Shown: positions 51,020 to 61,700, counted from the stretch's first letter. The stretch: 64,000 nucleotides of DNA from Gemmatimonas sp. (GCF_031426495.1 NZ_JANPLK010000082.1:1-64000), one strand, 5' to 3'. The notes: generated by a model not told the origin, from the sequence alone. Numbers and translations are program-made.

Positions 51020-52243
51020 TTAGCCGCTGGTGCCCATGCCATCGCACCAGAGTACGTCTCGGGTGAGCTGTGTGCGAGGTTGCCACGCCGGCGAGTTGTA
51101 CGCACTCGCCATCGGCGCGTCGGGCGGCGCCGTGTCGAACCGATACGCCGTGAGCTGCTGCACTTCGACGGGATGACGCCGGCCACGTCCCTGAAATGGT
51201 TTCTGCCAGTTGATCGCGCACACACGATCGATCAGCGACAAGCCCGGCGTGATTTCCCGGAACGTGGTGGACACGGCCACCGTGCGGATGCCCTGCAGTC
51301 GGCGCGGCAAGCGTTCGGGGCGGCTCAGCTCGAGTTCCATACGCCGCAACTGCGCCGTGGCACTGTCCAGAAAGAAGGTGCCGTGGACATCGGGCGAGCG
51401 CAGCTTGTCGGCGGCGCGCACCTCGAGCCGCACCCAGGTCTCGGTGCCTTCGGCGACGACGCCCCCGAAGTGAAAACAGTGGTTGGCGAGGAACGACGGG
51501 GCGGCAATGTCTGATAGCACGGGAATCGACATCGTGGTCTCGGTCCGGCCACCGGGGGCCCGTTGTTCACGGACGACGCGACCGGGACGATAGCCCCCCA
51601 GCGACTTGCTCTCCGCCACCAGCGTATCGACGGTCTGCACGAACACGGTGCTGTCGGCGACGGCCGCCAGCACGCGCTGCGTCGCGTACCGAAAGGGATA
51701 CTGCGAGGTGAGGAGACGAAATTGATCGGCGTTCTCCCGGAGCAGCTCCACGATGTCGAATACCGCCGGATCGCGCGCCCGGTCGGGCATGCCGGGTTTG
51801 GTGCAGACCTCGCGCGGGCGCACGAGCATGCCCGTGAGTTGCACCGGAATCTGGGACAGCGTGATCGAAGCCGATGTCACGAGGCCGGCCTCGATCACCA
51901 CGCGACCGCGATGCGGCGCGAACCCGATACGACGCACCGCGATGTCATAGCTGCCAGCGGGAAGGGCGACGATGGTGGCGCGTCCGCCCGCGTCGGTAAA
52001 GCGCTCGATGCTACGGTCGGGCAGGGCCACCACGGCGTAGGGCAACGACACGCCGGTTTGCGTCGCGGTGACGGTCACGGCGAGCGTACCGGTGCCTTGC
52101 GCCAGCAGCACATGCGGAATCATCGCGGGCAACATCGCCCGCAACATCGCCCGTAGCATCGCCCGCAACATCGCTGGCGCAACGAAGTGGGCAACGCCGC
52201 TTACTGCCCGGACGAGACGTCGCAGGAACCTGACATGGTGCAT
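51020..52243 (-). CDS. Carboxypeptidase-regulatory-like domain protein, exported
   Basis: A 407-residue protein. The signal region is unusual, containing AMLRAMLRAMLRAMLPAM encoded by 12-bp repeats. It is followed by a transthyretin-like CarboxypepD_reg domain (TQTGVSLPYAVVALPDRSIERFTDAGGRATIVALPAGSYDIAVRRIGFAPHR). The rest is a ~300-residue beta-rich region of unknown family with several Cys (REVCTK, NHCFHF, RVCAIN, LWCDG). It is not a peptidase. It lies 116 bp upstream of the S8 protease on the same strand, so coexpression is possible. Confidence 0.75.
   Translation of the reverse strand: MHHVRFLRRLVRAVSGVAHFVAPAMLRAMLRAMLRAMLPAMIPHVLLAQGTGTLAVTVTATQTGVSLPYAVVALPDRSIERFTDAGGRATIVALPAGSYDIAVRRIGFAPHRGRVVIEAGLVTSASITLSQIPVQLTGMLVRPREVCTKPGMPDRARDPAVFDIVELLRENADQFRLLTSQYPFRYATQRVLAAVADSTVFVQTVDTLVAESKSLGGYRPGRVVREQRAPGGRTETTMSIPVLSDIAAPSFLANHCFHFGGVVAEGTETWVRLEVRAADKLRSPDVHGTFFLDSATAQLRRMELELSRPERLPRRLQGIRTVAVSTTFREITPGLSLIDRVCAINWQKPFQGRGRRHPVEVQQLTAYRFDTAPPDAPMASAYNSPAWQPRTQLTRDVLWCDGMGTSG
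52121..52180. repeat. 12-bp tandem repeat inside a signal-peptide coding region
   Basis: Five units of CATCGCCCGCAA-type sequence (52121, 52133, 52145, 52157, 52169) encode repeated Arg-Ala-Met-Leu on the minus strand. Because units are multiples of three, copy-number change would alter the length of the export signal without a frameshift. Confidence 0.85.
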
Positions 52244-52339
52244 CGGACCGTCACCGGTGAGTGACTACGGAGTTTTCAGTAGATTCCGAACAGTGCGGCC
52301 GCGTGCGCGCGCTGTCAACCGAAACGGCTATCGGGTGCG

Positions 52340-53875
52340 CTACCGTGTCCGCGCATCGAGCGGCGTTCTCCGCGAGCCGTGCCGATCGTACACGCGCTGC
52401 GCACTTCCTGATCGCTGTGCCGCCAGCTTGATCGCGTGCATACGGTCCCGCGCGAACGCATACGCCGTTTCGTGGTGCACGATCGGCAGCGGATAGTCCC
52501 GCCCGACGACACAGCCCGTCATCTGCTGCATCATGAGCGGCGTCTGCTCGGGGCGCACCAGATCGGCATCGGACAAGGCCGACAGTTCGGGCACCCACCG
52601 ACGCACGAACGCACCCGCCGCGTCGTGCTCCTCGGCCTGCTTGTACGGATTGTAGATGCGGATCGTATTGATTCCGGTGGTGCCCGACTGCATCTGACAC
52701 TGCGTCCAGTGAATGCCGGGTTCGTAGTCGGTGAACCAGCGCGCCAGCACCGGCCCGGTGTGTCGCCAGTCCAACCAGAGATGATAGCTCGCGAAGCTCA
52801 TCACCATCGCCCGCATGCGGAACGTGAGCCAGCCGGTCACGCGCAGCGAACGCATGCAGGCATCCACCAACGGGTACCCGGTCTGGCCGTCGCGCCACGC
52901 ACGCAGTCGCTCCGTATCCGGCTGCGCCGGGCGCAATCCGTCGAACACCGACGCGTAATGCGTGGTCTCGAGGCGCGGCTCGTCTTCGAGCTTCTGCATG
53001 AAGTGGCAATGCCAGTGCAGCCGAGAGGCAAAGCTTACCAGGCTCTGCGACCACTGCGCCGCATCGCCGTCATGCCGGATGCGCGTGTCGTCTCGCAGCT
53101 CACGCGCGCGCTGTCGGGCCGCCTGGTACGCCTGACGTACCGAGAGCGATCCAAAGGACAGCGCCACGGAAATCCGGCTGCACGTTGACGGTGCCTCGTT
53201 CGGGCTCGACATGGCGCGGCGATAGTCCTGTCCACGCGCCGACAGAAACGACTGCAGCAGCGCATGCCCGCGTGCCTCACCGCCTCGCTGCCAGTCCGAC
53301 CACGGCGGCACAATGATCGCGCCGGTCGTCGTGCGCATGTCAGCCGGTAACGCCTGCAATGCCGCGCTCGTGGTCGCCGCATCCGGCGACCCGATTTGGT
53401 CTGGTGCGGGAACGACGCGCGATCGCATGCGCTGCTGCCAGGTCTCCGCCCAGCCGTCGCGCGACGCGAGCCGACGCACGACGCCGTTGCTGGGCAGTTC
53501 ATGCATCGTGACGCCGGCATGCCTCGCCCACGCACGGACGCGTCGATCGCGCGCGTAGCTCAAGGCATTCCACGTTTCCTCATGGGCCCAGATCGCCGAG
53601 TAGCGGAGCACGCGGTGCAACGCGTCGAACACCTCGGGAAGTGCGCCGTGCAGCTCGATGAGGTGGCCACCTCGTGATTGCCAGGCGGCGCTGAGCTCGT
53701 CGAGCGCGTCACGCAGTACGCGTTCGTGCCGCACGTCGCGGTCGGCCGCGTGGTGTTGCTCCGTCTCGTGCACGTACACGCCCACCACAGGCCCGGCGTC
53801 CATCGCTCCCGCGAGCGGCGCGTGATCGGCGATGCGGAGATCGCGCTTATACCAGACGAGTTGCAGGGCGGGCAT
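52340..53875 (-). CDS. Cryptochrome/DNA photolyase family protein
   Basis: A 511-residue flavoprotein. The N-terminal Rossmann-like antenna domain begins LQLVWYKRDLRIADHAPLAGA. The C-terminal FAD domain has typical motifs: VDACMRSLRVTGWLTFRMRAMVMSF and HWTQCQMQSGTTGINTIRIYNP. Repair of UV-induced pyrimidine dimers is likely, but a light-sensing cryptochrome cannot be excluded from motifs alone. The subfamily is not clearly CPD class I. The ATG at 53875 gives the family N-terminus; upstream sequence in frame overlaps the next gene region. It lies 47 bp after a SnoaL-like gene. Confidence 0.9.
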   Translation of the reverse strand: MPALQLVWYKRDLRIADHAPLAGAMDAGPVVGVYVHETEQHHAADRDVRHERVLRDALDELSAAWQSRGGHLIELHGALPEVFDALHRVLRYSAIWAHEETWNALSYARDRRVRAWARHAGVTMHELPSNGVVRRLASRDGWAETWQQRMRSRVVPAPDQIGSPDAATTSAALQALPADMRTTTGAIIVPPWSDWQRGGEARGHALLQSFLSARGQDYRRAMSSPNEAPSTCSRISVALSFGSLSVRQAYQAARQRARELRDDTRIRHDGDAAQWSQSLVSFASRLHWHCHFMQKLEDEPRLETTHYASVFDGLRPAQPDTERLRAWRDGQTGYPLVDACMRSLRVTGWLTFRMRAMVMSFASYHLWLDWRHTGPVLARWFTDYEPGIHWTQCQMQSGTTGINTIRIYNPYKQAEEHDAAGAFVRRWVPELSALSDADLVRPEQTPLMMQQMTGCVVGRDYPLPIVHHETAYAFARDRMHAIKLAAQRSGSAQRVYDRHGSRRTPLDARTR

Positions 53876-53921
53876 GTGCGAACCGAACAACGGGCGACCC
53901 TGCCGACGTTCCCGCGAGCGC

Positions 53922-54692
53922 TCAGCGTGCCGTGGTCTTGAACGCCATGGCCACAAGACAGCTGGGTGAGAACTGCTCGACCTGCTTGACGCGTCCGGCC
54001 GCATCGAACCGGTAGCGTATCACGGCTGCCCCGGCACCCTGTCCGTTCCGGGCGTCATCGACCAGCACCACGACCTGGTGCGCGTTGGCGGCGATGAATC
54101 GGGCCGCTCCGCCGCGTCCGTACAGCGCGCGGACTTGTTCGAGATTGCGCTGCATGGCGAGGGAGACGACGCGGATGCCGTCGTCGCGCGGTGCCCGCCG
54201 GTCGAATAGCGGGAGATCGTCGATGAACACGTCGAGGGTGTTCACGTCGCCGCGCTCGTCGAACGTCGGGATCGCTACGACCTGCACCGATGTTTCGCCG
54301 CCGCGGAGGCCCGTCCGGTGACCGTTTCGACGAGACTCGGCGGCTCGGATAGTGGTCCGCGAGAGCACGAGCAGACGGCCCTCGACGGTCGAGTATATCG
54401 CCACGGCGGCGCTGTCTTGAGTCGCCAGCCCGCCCAGCGCGGCGAGATGCGCGCGCACACTGTCGGCGCCGCGGATATCGCCGGCGAAACGGCTGCTACC
54501 GGGGATGTGCAGCACGACGTTCTCGGCGAACCGCCAGCCGCGGGGCGCCGGTGACGTCGGTGCGGCCACCTGCGCCAGCAGCGGCGTACCGAGGGCGCCT
54601 AGCCAGATCCCCGCGAGCGCGGCAGCGCGTCTCACGCGAGAGGGTAAAAGGTGCCAGTCACTGTTGCAAATGTGCTTTCGAATCGGTGACAT
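53922..54692 (-). CDS. Exported SnoaL/NTF2-like protein
   Basis: A protein of about 256 residues. A hydrophobic segment (ALAGIWLGALGTPLLAQ) near residue 25 indicates export; the GTG at 54635 may be the true start. The domain begins VVLHIPGSSRFAGDIRGADSVRAHLAAL, the recurrent SnoaL pattern, and a second half repeats secondary structure around VRYRFDAAGRVKQVEQF. Ligand or activity is unknown. It sits between the Rrf2 regulator and the photolyase gene, with 50- and 47-bp gaps, suggesting one transcription unit. Confidence 0.65.
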   Translation of the reverse strand: MSPIRKHICNSDWHLLPSRVRRAAALAGIWLGALGTPLLAQVAAPTSPAPRGWRFAENVVLHIPGSSRFAGDIRGADSVRAHLAALGGLATQDSAAVAIYSTVEGRLLVLSRTTIRAAESRRNGHRTGLRGGETSVQVVAIPTFDERGDVNTLDVFIDDLPLFDRRAPRDDGIRVVSLAMQRNLEQVRALYGRGGAARFIAANAHQVVVLVDDARNGQGAGAAVIRYRFDAAGRVKQVEQFSPSCLVAMAFKTTAR

Positions 54693-54742
54693 ATCGTCGT
54701 CTGCAGAATGGTGCGCTAAAGGAGAACGTGCGGTGAACGGGG

Positions 54743-55219
54743 CTATGACGCCTGAAGCGTCGACGGGCGGTGCAGGGCTCCTCGACGCTGCACGCGGTCC
54801 ATGACCGCGCGTGACATGGAGTCGACCGTTACGGTGGACAGCGTGCGCAACAGGGCTTCTTCGGCGTCCGCGTAGAGTTCGTCGAGGTATTCGGCGATCA
54901 CCGGCGCCACCTGACAGTTCTCACCGACGCAGCCGGCGTGACGACCGATCAGTGCACAATCGCGCTCCTCGACCGCCTCATACACCATGCGCATGGTGAT
55001 CTCGCGCGGGTCACGGGCGAGGATCGACCCGCCGCCCACGCCCCGGCGGCTATCGACCAGTCCCGCCTGCTTGAGCTGGGACAGCACCCGCCGCACGACC
55101 ACCGGATTCGTCCCCACACTTGAGGCGAGTTCGTCGGAGGTCGTGGCGCGCTGTTGCTCGCGTTCGGTAAACGCGATGATGCCCAGCACATGGGCGGCGA
55201 CCGTGAGGCGGCTGTTCAT
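54743..55219 (-). CDS. Rrf2-family transcriptional regulator
   Basis: A 158-residue winged-helix protein. The HTH (TTSDELASSVGTNPVVVRRVLSQLKQAGLVDSRRGVGGG) and the following AVEERDCALIGRHAG segment are typical of Rrf2. Three Cys occur at 88, 97 and 102 (C-x8-C-x4-C), a spacing unlike the C-x5-C-x5-C of IscR, so an Fe-S cluster is possible but not assured. It probably controls its own operon with the SnoaL-like and photolyase genes, and perhaps the divergent TonB gene. Confidence 0.88.
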   Translation of the reverse strand: MNSRLTVAAHVLGIIAFTEREQQRATTSDELASSVGTNPVVVRRVLSQLKQAGLVDSRRGVGGGSILARDPREITMRMVYEAVEERDCALIGRHAGCVGENCQVAPVIAEYLDELYADAEEALLRTLSTVTVDSMSRAVMDRVQRRGALHRPSTLQAS

Positions 55220-55389
55220 GAGTGAATACGTAACAGCTCTTGATGCAAATAGGCAAGGGCGGACGGTCCGCTGCCGGTTACCGGCCTCGGCTATCGATCA
55301 TTCCCCCCTTGCCAACCGGCGACACGCTCCGCATTGATCAAGTAGGTCCCGATGTCCCCGCCGTCGTCTCGCGCCCTCAGGGTAGCGAC

Positions 55390-56085
55390 ATGCCAAGAGC
55401 AAAAGTTCGTCTCACGTTGATCGAGTCGACTCGCCGGACCACGCTGCACGCCGTGGGCGCCGAGTTGTTCGGCATCAGCACGTACGCCGCGCTCGTTGCC
55501 GCCTCCATCATCGGCGCGCGCACGATGAACCGCATCGCCCCCACGCCATTGGTCGACGAGGCGGTGAGTTTCTTGGCCCCCCTCCGTCAGTCGGCACCGC
55601 CGCCGGTGCAGGAGTCGATTCAGTTCATCGGGCTCGGTGGCCTGAGCTCCGTATCCATCCCCGTGATCGAAACGTCGGCGCTCGGCCGGACGCCGGTCCC
55701 GCGCGGCAGTCTTGGTGACGTCGCGGGTGAGGAGCTCGAACTCCCCGATGCGTCGAACGATTCGGAGAAGGCGTACAGCGAAATCGAAGTCGACTCCACC
55801 GTCACGCTCGACCCCTCGGCCGAGGGCCCGCAGTATCCGCCAGCGCTGCTCAAGGCCGGTGTGCAGGGGGTGGTCTACGCGCGATTCGTCGTGGACACCA
55901 TCGGTCACGTGGATACCGCGTCGCTAATAGTGCTCGACAAGCCCGAACCGGAGTTCGTGGCGGCGGTGCGCACGGCGCTCGTGAAGATGAAGTACCGGCC
56001 GGCGATCCTTCACGGGCGCGCGGTGTCGCAGCTGGTCGAACAGCCGTTCGTCTTCCGCATCCAGAATCCCGACGGGAGTCGTTAA
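55390..56085 (+). CDS. TonB C-terminal domain protein
   Basis: A 231-residue protein with one hydrophobic segment (GISTYAALVAASIIGA), a short periplasmic linker and a C-terminal TonB domain (PQYPPALLKAGVQGVVYARFVVDTIGHVD...VRTALVKMKYRPAILHGRAVSQLVEQPFVF). It transmits proton-motive energy or mediates outer-membrane contacts. The usual Pro/Lys-rich spacer is nearly absent. ExbB/ExbD are not in the window. AGGG precedes the ATG at 55390. Confidence 0.8.
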   Translation: MPRAKVRLTLIESTRRTTLHAVGAELFGISTYAALVAASIIGARTMNRIAPTPLVDEAVSFLAPLRQSAPPPVQESIQFIGLGGLSSVSIPVIETSALGRTPVPRGSLGDVAGEELELPDASNDSEKAYSEIEVDSTVTLDPSAEGPQYPPALLKAGVQGVVYARFVVDTIGHVDTASLIVLDKPEPEFVAAVRTALVKMKYRPAILHGRAVSQLVEQPFVFRIQNPDGSR

Positions 56086-56192
56086 GGGGCTCGGCGAGCG
56101 CAACGAAGCTCGCCACCGCGCGTACAGGGAGAGATATTCGGGGCGAGCGTTGAACGTCCCGTTCCGTTGTCTCTCTCTGTTGGAGCCCCTGC

Positions 56193-58025
56193 GTGGATAG
56201 CCCCCTGGATGTTCTGGAGCAGGCCGAAGCCGAACTGGCCGCCGCCGAGCACGATGAGTCGGTGACCGGTGTCGACCGTCGGCAATTCATGTTTTATTCG
56301 CTGGTGGCCGCGGCGGCGACCACCTTTGGCGCGCAGGCGGCCGGTGCACAGGGAGCGGTGGCGCGCGCGGGCGGCATGGGGAGCCTGGCCAGCGGCGCCG
56401 CGCAGCCTCCGCAAGTACCGCCCGTGTCGCTCGGCAACGGCGAAGCGCCCGCGCTGCAGTTCATGCCGTATCCCGGCGGTACCGGCGCGCTCATGGAGAA
56501 GGTGGTGCGCGAGAAAGGCGCGGCGGCGTTCGCGCGCACGCCGCACGCCGTCGAGAAGTGGAGCGGGGCGGTACCGACCAATCCCGACGATCTCGCCTTT
56601 CTGCCGGCGCATCGCATCTCGGCGCTGATCAAGGCGCGCAAGATCACGTCGCGGCAGATCACCGACATCTACCTCGCGCGCATCGAGAAGCTGAATCCGA
56701 CGCTGAATTTCGTGGTCACGCTGCTCGCCTCGCAGGCGCGCGCCGAAGCCGACAAGGCCGACGCCGAGATCGCGGCTGGGAAGTATCGCGGTCCGTTGCA
56801 TGGTGTGCCGTACGGTATCAAGGATCTATTTGCCGTGAAGGGCGTGCCCACTACGTGGGGCTCAATCGACTTCAAGGACCAGATTGCCGATGCCGATGCG
56901 GAGGTGGTCGTGCGTTTGCGAGGCGCCGGTGCGGTGTTGCTGGCGAAACTGGCCACAGGGTTGTTCGCGCAGAACGACTGGTGGTTCGGTGGACGCACGA
57001 ACAACCCGTGGAACACGAACATCGGCTCGAGCGGCAGTTCCACGGGCCCTGGTTCTGCCACAGCGGCCGGCTGCGTAGCGTTTTCAATCGGCACGGAAAC
57101 GCAAGGCTCGATCGTGTCACCGGCCATTCGCAACGGCATCAGTGCCCTCCGCCCCACGTTCGGTCGCGTGAGCCGGCACGGTGGCATGGTGCTGGCGTGG
57201 TCGATGGATCGCGTAGGGCCCATGTGCCGCACCGCCGAAGACTGCGCGATGGTGTTCAGTGTGCTGCACGGCGTGGACGAGAAGGATGCGAGCACGGTGA
57301 CCATGCCGTTCCAGTTCGATCGCAATCTCAAGCTTGCATCGCTGCGCATTGGCGTTGATCCGGCTGCTCCGAAGGAGCTGGTGGACACACTGCGCGGGCT
57401 CGGCATGAATCCCAAGACGATCGGCGCACGCCCGACGGTGGCGGGTGGTCAGGGTGCGCTGGGTGTGGAGTCGGCGGCCGCTTTCGATTTCTTCGTGCAG
57501 CGTAAGGCGAAGGAGATGGGGCTCGACCTGAATACGATCTTCGACACACCGCGTACCGGGAACGCACCGTACGGCAACCACGTGGCCTCGTTGCCCAAGG
57601 GCGTTGAAGCTGGAGCGACCAACCCCATGGCCGCGGCCGACTGGAATCCGCGCTTCTTCGGCGGTCGTGCCACCCGCGGCTTCGACTTCATACAAGGTCA
57701 GCGTCGACGCATGCTGCTGGTGGCCAAGTGGGGCGAGTTCATGAAGGATCTCGATCTGTTCATTGCCGGACCGAACGCCGACGTGGGGGCCAACGCGCAG
57801 ACGGGCCATCCGTGCGCGGTGTTGCCGTACAAGTTCGACGTGCCGCAGTTCGGCGGTGGCGGTGGTGGTGGTGGTGCGAATGCCGCCACGCCGGCGCCGG
57901 TGTACAAGGCGCAACCCATCTGCGGCGTGATCACCGGCAACCTGTACAACGACGATCTCATTCTCTCGGTGGCCCATCAGTTCCAGAAGGCCACGGATAT
58001 CCATACCAAGCGCCCCGCACTCTGA
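56193..58025 (+). CDS. Tat-exported amidase (amidase signature family)
   Basis: A 610-residue amidase. A Tat-like signal (VDRRQFMFYSLVAAAATTFGAQA) is followed by the amidase-signature catalytic set: Lys210 (VPYGIKDLF), cis-Ser282 in GSSGSSTGPGS and nucleophile Ser306 (TQGSIVSP). The family hydrolyses amide bonds of varied substrates. The C-terminal part has a Gly-rich loop (FGGGGGGGGAN). The GTG at 56193 has GGAG about 8 bp upstream. It precedes the DUF1707 gene by 7 bp, suggesting cotranscription. Confidence 0.93.
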   Translation: MDSPLDVLEQAEAELAAAEHDESVTGVDRRQFMFYSLVAAAATTFGAQAAGAQGAVARAGGMGSLASGAAQPPQVPPVSLGNGEAPALQFMPYPGGTGALMEKVVREKGAAAFARTPHAVEKWSGAVPTNPDDLAFLPAHRISALIKARKITSRQITDIYLARIEKLNPTLNFVVTLLASQARAEADKADAEIAAGKYRGPLHGVPYGIKDLFAVKGVPTTWGSIDFKDQIADADAEVVVRLRGAGAVLLAKLATGLFAQNDWWFGGRTNNPWNTNIGSSGSSTGPGSATAAGCVAFSIGTETQGSIVSPAIRNGISALRPTFGRVSRHGGMVLAWSMDRVGPMCRTAEDCAMVFSVLHGVDEKDASTVTMPFQFDRNLKLASLRIGVDPAAPKELVDTLRGLGMNPKTIGARPTVAGGQGALGVESAAAFDFFVQRKAKEMGLDLNTIFDTPRTGNAPYGNHVASLPKGVEAGATNPMAAADWNPRFFGGRATRGFDFIQGQRRRMLLVAKWGEFMKDLDLFIAGPNADVGANAQTGHPCAVLPYKFDVPQFGGGGGGGGANAATPAPVYKAQPICGVITGNLYNDDLILSVAHQFQKATDIHTKRPAL

Positions 58026-58032
58026 TGCAGCG

Positions 58033-58695
58033 ATGACGGGAGTTCCGTATGCTCCTGCTGCACTGACTGATGTGCAGCGGGACTATGTGATACAGGTGTT
58101 GTCGGCGGCATTCGCGACCGACCGGCTGTCGATGGAACAGCTCGATGAGCGATTGACCGCCGTGTACCGCGCGCGATCACTCGGCGAGCTGGAGGTGCTG
58201 CTGGCGGATCCGGCCGAGACGAATCGCTCGCTGGCCGATCAGGCGTCGATCAATCGGGTCGCGGCCGATCCTGTGGTGCCGGCACGCGGTGCGGCGCTGG
58301 CCATCATGGGTGGCTTCGACCGGAGCGGCAGCTGGATCGTCCCACGGCATCTGCGCGTGGTCGCCGTGATGGGTGGCGGTCAGCTCGACCTGCGTGACGC
58401 GAAGCTGGGCGCTGGCACCACCGAGATCGAGATCCTCACCTTCTGGGGCGGCGTCGACATCCTCGTCCCCACCGGCGTGCGCGTCGAAGTGACGGGCATG
58501 GCGGTGATGGGCGGCTTTTCGGTGCGCGGCGCGCAGGCCACGGAAGATCCGAATGCGCCGGTGCTGCGCATCAGCGGCCTCGCGGTGATGGCCGGCGTCG
58601 ATGTGAAGCACAAAGGGCGCGACAAGCACAGCGAGAAGCGCTACCTCCAGGCGCTCGAGCGGGCGCAGAAACTGCGACTCCGCTCGGGCGGCTGA
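58033..58695 (+). CDS. DUF1707 / LiaF-like C-terminal domain protein
   Basis: A 220-residue cytoplasmic-looking protein. The first ~60 residues match DUF1707 (LTDVQRDYVIQVLSAAFATDRLSMEQLDERLTAVYRARSLGELEVLL). The second half matches the cell-wall-active antibiotic response domain of LiaF (QLDLRDAKLGAGTTEIEILTFWGGVDILVPTGVRVEVTGMAVMGGF). The combination occurs in envelope-stress proteins. No membrane helix is seen. It lies 7 bp after the amidase gene and ends convergently, 12 bp from the large BNR gene. Confidence 0.88.
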   Translation: MTGVPYAPAALTDVQRDYVIQVLSAAFATDRLSMEQLDERLTAVYRARSLGELEVLLADPAETNRSLADQASINRVAADPVVPARGAALAIMGGFDRSGSWIVPRHLRVVAVMGGGQLDLRDAKLGAGTTEIEILTFWGGVDILVPTGVRVEVTGMAVMGGFSVRGAQATEDPNAPVLRISGLAVMAGVDVKHKGRDKHSEKRYLQALERAQKLRLRSGG

Positions 58696-58707
58696 AGACA
58701 TCGGCGC

Positions 58708-61700
58708 TTATCCGATCGGCTTTTTCGGCGCCACGAACACGTTCGGGACGCCGAGGCGCGTGAGCAGCGCATTGAACTGCTGCAGGTCGTTGTCTTCAAG
58801 CTTCTGCAGCGTGTTCAGCTGCACGTTCAGCTTCGTGGAGAGATCGGTGAGAATCTCGCCGTGCTGGCGGGTGGGCGGATTGGTGCCTTCGTTCACTTGC
58901 CCATTCAGCGTCACCAACATCTGGTACAACTTGATCGGATAGTTCAGCGTGGCCTGATCGGCCTTGGTGTACACCTCGTACACTTCGGCGCGCACCGCTT
59001 CGAGCTTCTTGCGCAGTGCGGTGGCCATCGTCTTCACCGAATCCGCATACGCCTGCGAACTCGCTTGGCGTGCGCGCTGATCGAGCTGCTGCTGCAGATC
59101 CTGCATGCGCGCGACCGCCTCCGTGATGCTGGTGATGCGGGCACCGACGGCTGTGGCCGCATCGAACTGCGCCGTGTACTCGGCGGCCGTGAGCTGCACG
59201 CGCGGATCGGGACGCACGGTGAACCCGCGGGAGAGCGTATCCTTGCCCACGATGAGACGAACCGAGTAGTCGCCCGGGACCGCCATCGCGCCCTCGTACG
59301 AGCCGTCATCGTTGATCGACCCCGGAATCCGCTTCGGACCGGTGTACATGAGATCCCAGACGAAACGGTTGGCGCCGATGCGCGCGTGCACTACGGAGTC
59401 CGCCGGTGCGTACGCGAGCTGCATGACGTTCTGCAGCGCGCGCGCGGCCTTAGCCGCCGAATCGGCCTGCACGTTGCCGGTACTGTCTTTCTTGTCCGGC
59501 GCGTCGCTCGTAAACGTGCGGATCACGGTGCCGTTCGACTCGAGGAACTGCATCGTGATCGGCGCGGCCGGCTTGGTCTTGAGCCAATAGTCTACCGTCA
59601 CACCGAACGACGGATTCGCACCCGCGCCACCGCCACGTCCGCCGCCGCTTGCCCAGCGAATGGCCGGCGATGGCGCAAAGAGATACGTGACCTTGGTGGT
59701 GATCGAGTCGCCTATGGCGCGCAGCGACGAGATGTCATCGATCGACCAGAACGCGCGGCCGTGCGTGGCCACAATCACGTCGTTGTCGTGCACGCGAATG
59801 TCGCGGATACTCACGCGCGGCAGGTTGAGCTGCAGTGGCTCCCAGCTCGCGCCGTCGTTGAACGACATGTAGATGCCTGTTTCCGTACCGGCGAACAGCA
59901 GGCCCTTGCGCTTCATATCGCTGCGGATGGCGCGAGTATAGGCCCCCATCGGGATGCCGGCGTCGATGCGCGTCCAGGTGGCGCCGTAGTCGGTGGTCTT
60001 GAACAGATACGGTGTGAAATCGTCCTGTTGATACCGGTTCGCCGCGAGGTAGGCTGTGCCGGCATCGAACGGCGACGCCTCGATGATCGACACGCGCGTG
60101 AACGTCCCGAGGGCTTTCGGCGTCACATTCTTCCACGTGCTGCCGTTGTCGGTGGACACATGCACGAGGCCGTCGTCGCTGCCGGTCCAGAGCACGCCGG
60201 CCTTCACCGGCGATTCGGCGAACGCGAAAATCGTGGCGTACCACTCGGTGCCGGTCATGTCGCCGCTCACCGGTCCGCCGCTGCGACCCATGGTGTTGGT
60301 GTCGGCCCGCGTAAGGTCGCCGGAAATCTTGTCCCACGAGGCGCCCTGATTCTTCGAGCGCCACACGTACTGCGACGCCGTGTACAGCGTGGTGGGATCG
60401 TGCGGCGAGAAGTGGATGGGGAAGGTCCACTGGAATCGCTGCGGCACGTCCTTCACCGCGATGCCGTCGTAGTTGCCAAGCCACACCGACACGTCGCGCC
60501 GGGTGTTCGTGGACTTGTCGTGACGCGTGAGCTGACCCATGTAGCAGCCGCCGAAGGTCACGTTCGGATTCTTCGGATCGATCGCGATGTACGCGTTCTC
60601 GCAGCCGGCGACGGGGAACCAGTCGCGCTCACCGATGAAGCCGTTGTCCGAGCGGCTGGCGATCGACACCGTGCTGTTGTCCTGCTGCGCCCCGTAGATC
60701 CGGTACGGCTGCTGATTGTCGGTAGTCACATGATAGAACTGCGACGTGGGCTGATTGCCCTGCGTGCTCCACGTGCGGCCGCCGTCCATCGAGATCGTGG
60801 CGCCGCCGTCGTTGCCGTTGATAAGACGGTTCGGGTCTCTGGGATCGACCCACATGATGTGCGTGTCGCCGTGCGGCACACGTATCGGCGTGAAGGTGCG
60901 GCCGCCGTCGATGGAGCGATGCACCGTGAGATTCATGACGTACACGGTGTTCTCGTTCACCGGATCCGCCGTGAGGCTCATGTAGTAGAACGGGCGCACC
61001 ACGAACTTCTGATCGCCGCTGGTGCGCGACCACGTAGCACCGGCGTCGTCGGAGCGGAACACGCCACCCAGCGAGTCCTGCGCTTCGATGTTCGCGTACA
61101 CGCGCTGCGAATTGGCCGGAGAGACCGCCACGCCGATCTTGCCGATCAGGCCTTTCGGCATGCCGGGATTGAAGGTGATCTCTTTCCAGGTGTCGCCACC
61201 GTCAGTGCTCTTCCACAGGCCGCTACGGCCGGCGCCGGCGTCCATGCCCCAGGGGGTGCGCTGGAATTTCCACATCGACGCATACACGATGCGCGGGTTG
61301 TTCACGTCGATCGACAAGTCGGCGGCGCCGGTGCTGTCGTTCAGGTACAGCACCTTCTTCCACGTGGCGCCGCCATCAGTGGTGCGGAACACGCCGCGAT
61401 CGGGCGACGGGCCGAAGGCGTGGCCCAGCGACGTCACGAACGCGACATCGGGATTCGACGGGTGCACGCGGAGCGACGTGATCTGCTGCGCATTGGCGAG
61501 ACCGCGCGGCGTCCACGTCTGCCCGCCGTCGGTGGAGCGGTACACGCCCGTGCCGTACGTCAGGTCTTCCCGCGGCTTGCCTTCGCCCGTGCCGACCCAG
61601 ATCACATTGGGATCGCTGGGCGCGACGGTGATCGCACCGACCGAGGAGAGGTCGGTCTTGCCATCGGTGATGTTCTCCCACGACTGTCCGGCGTTGGTGG

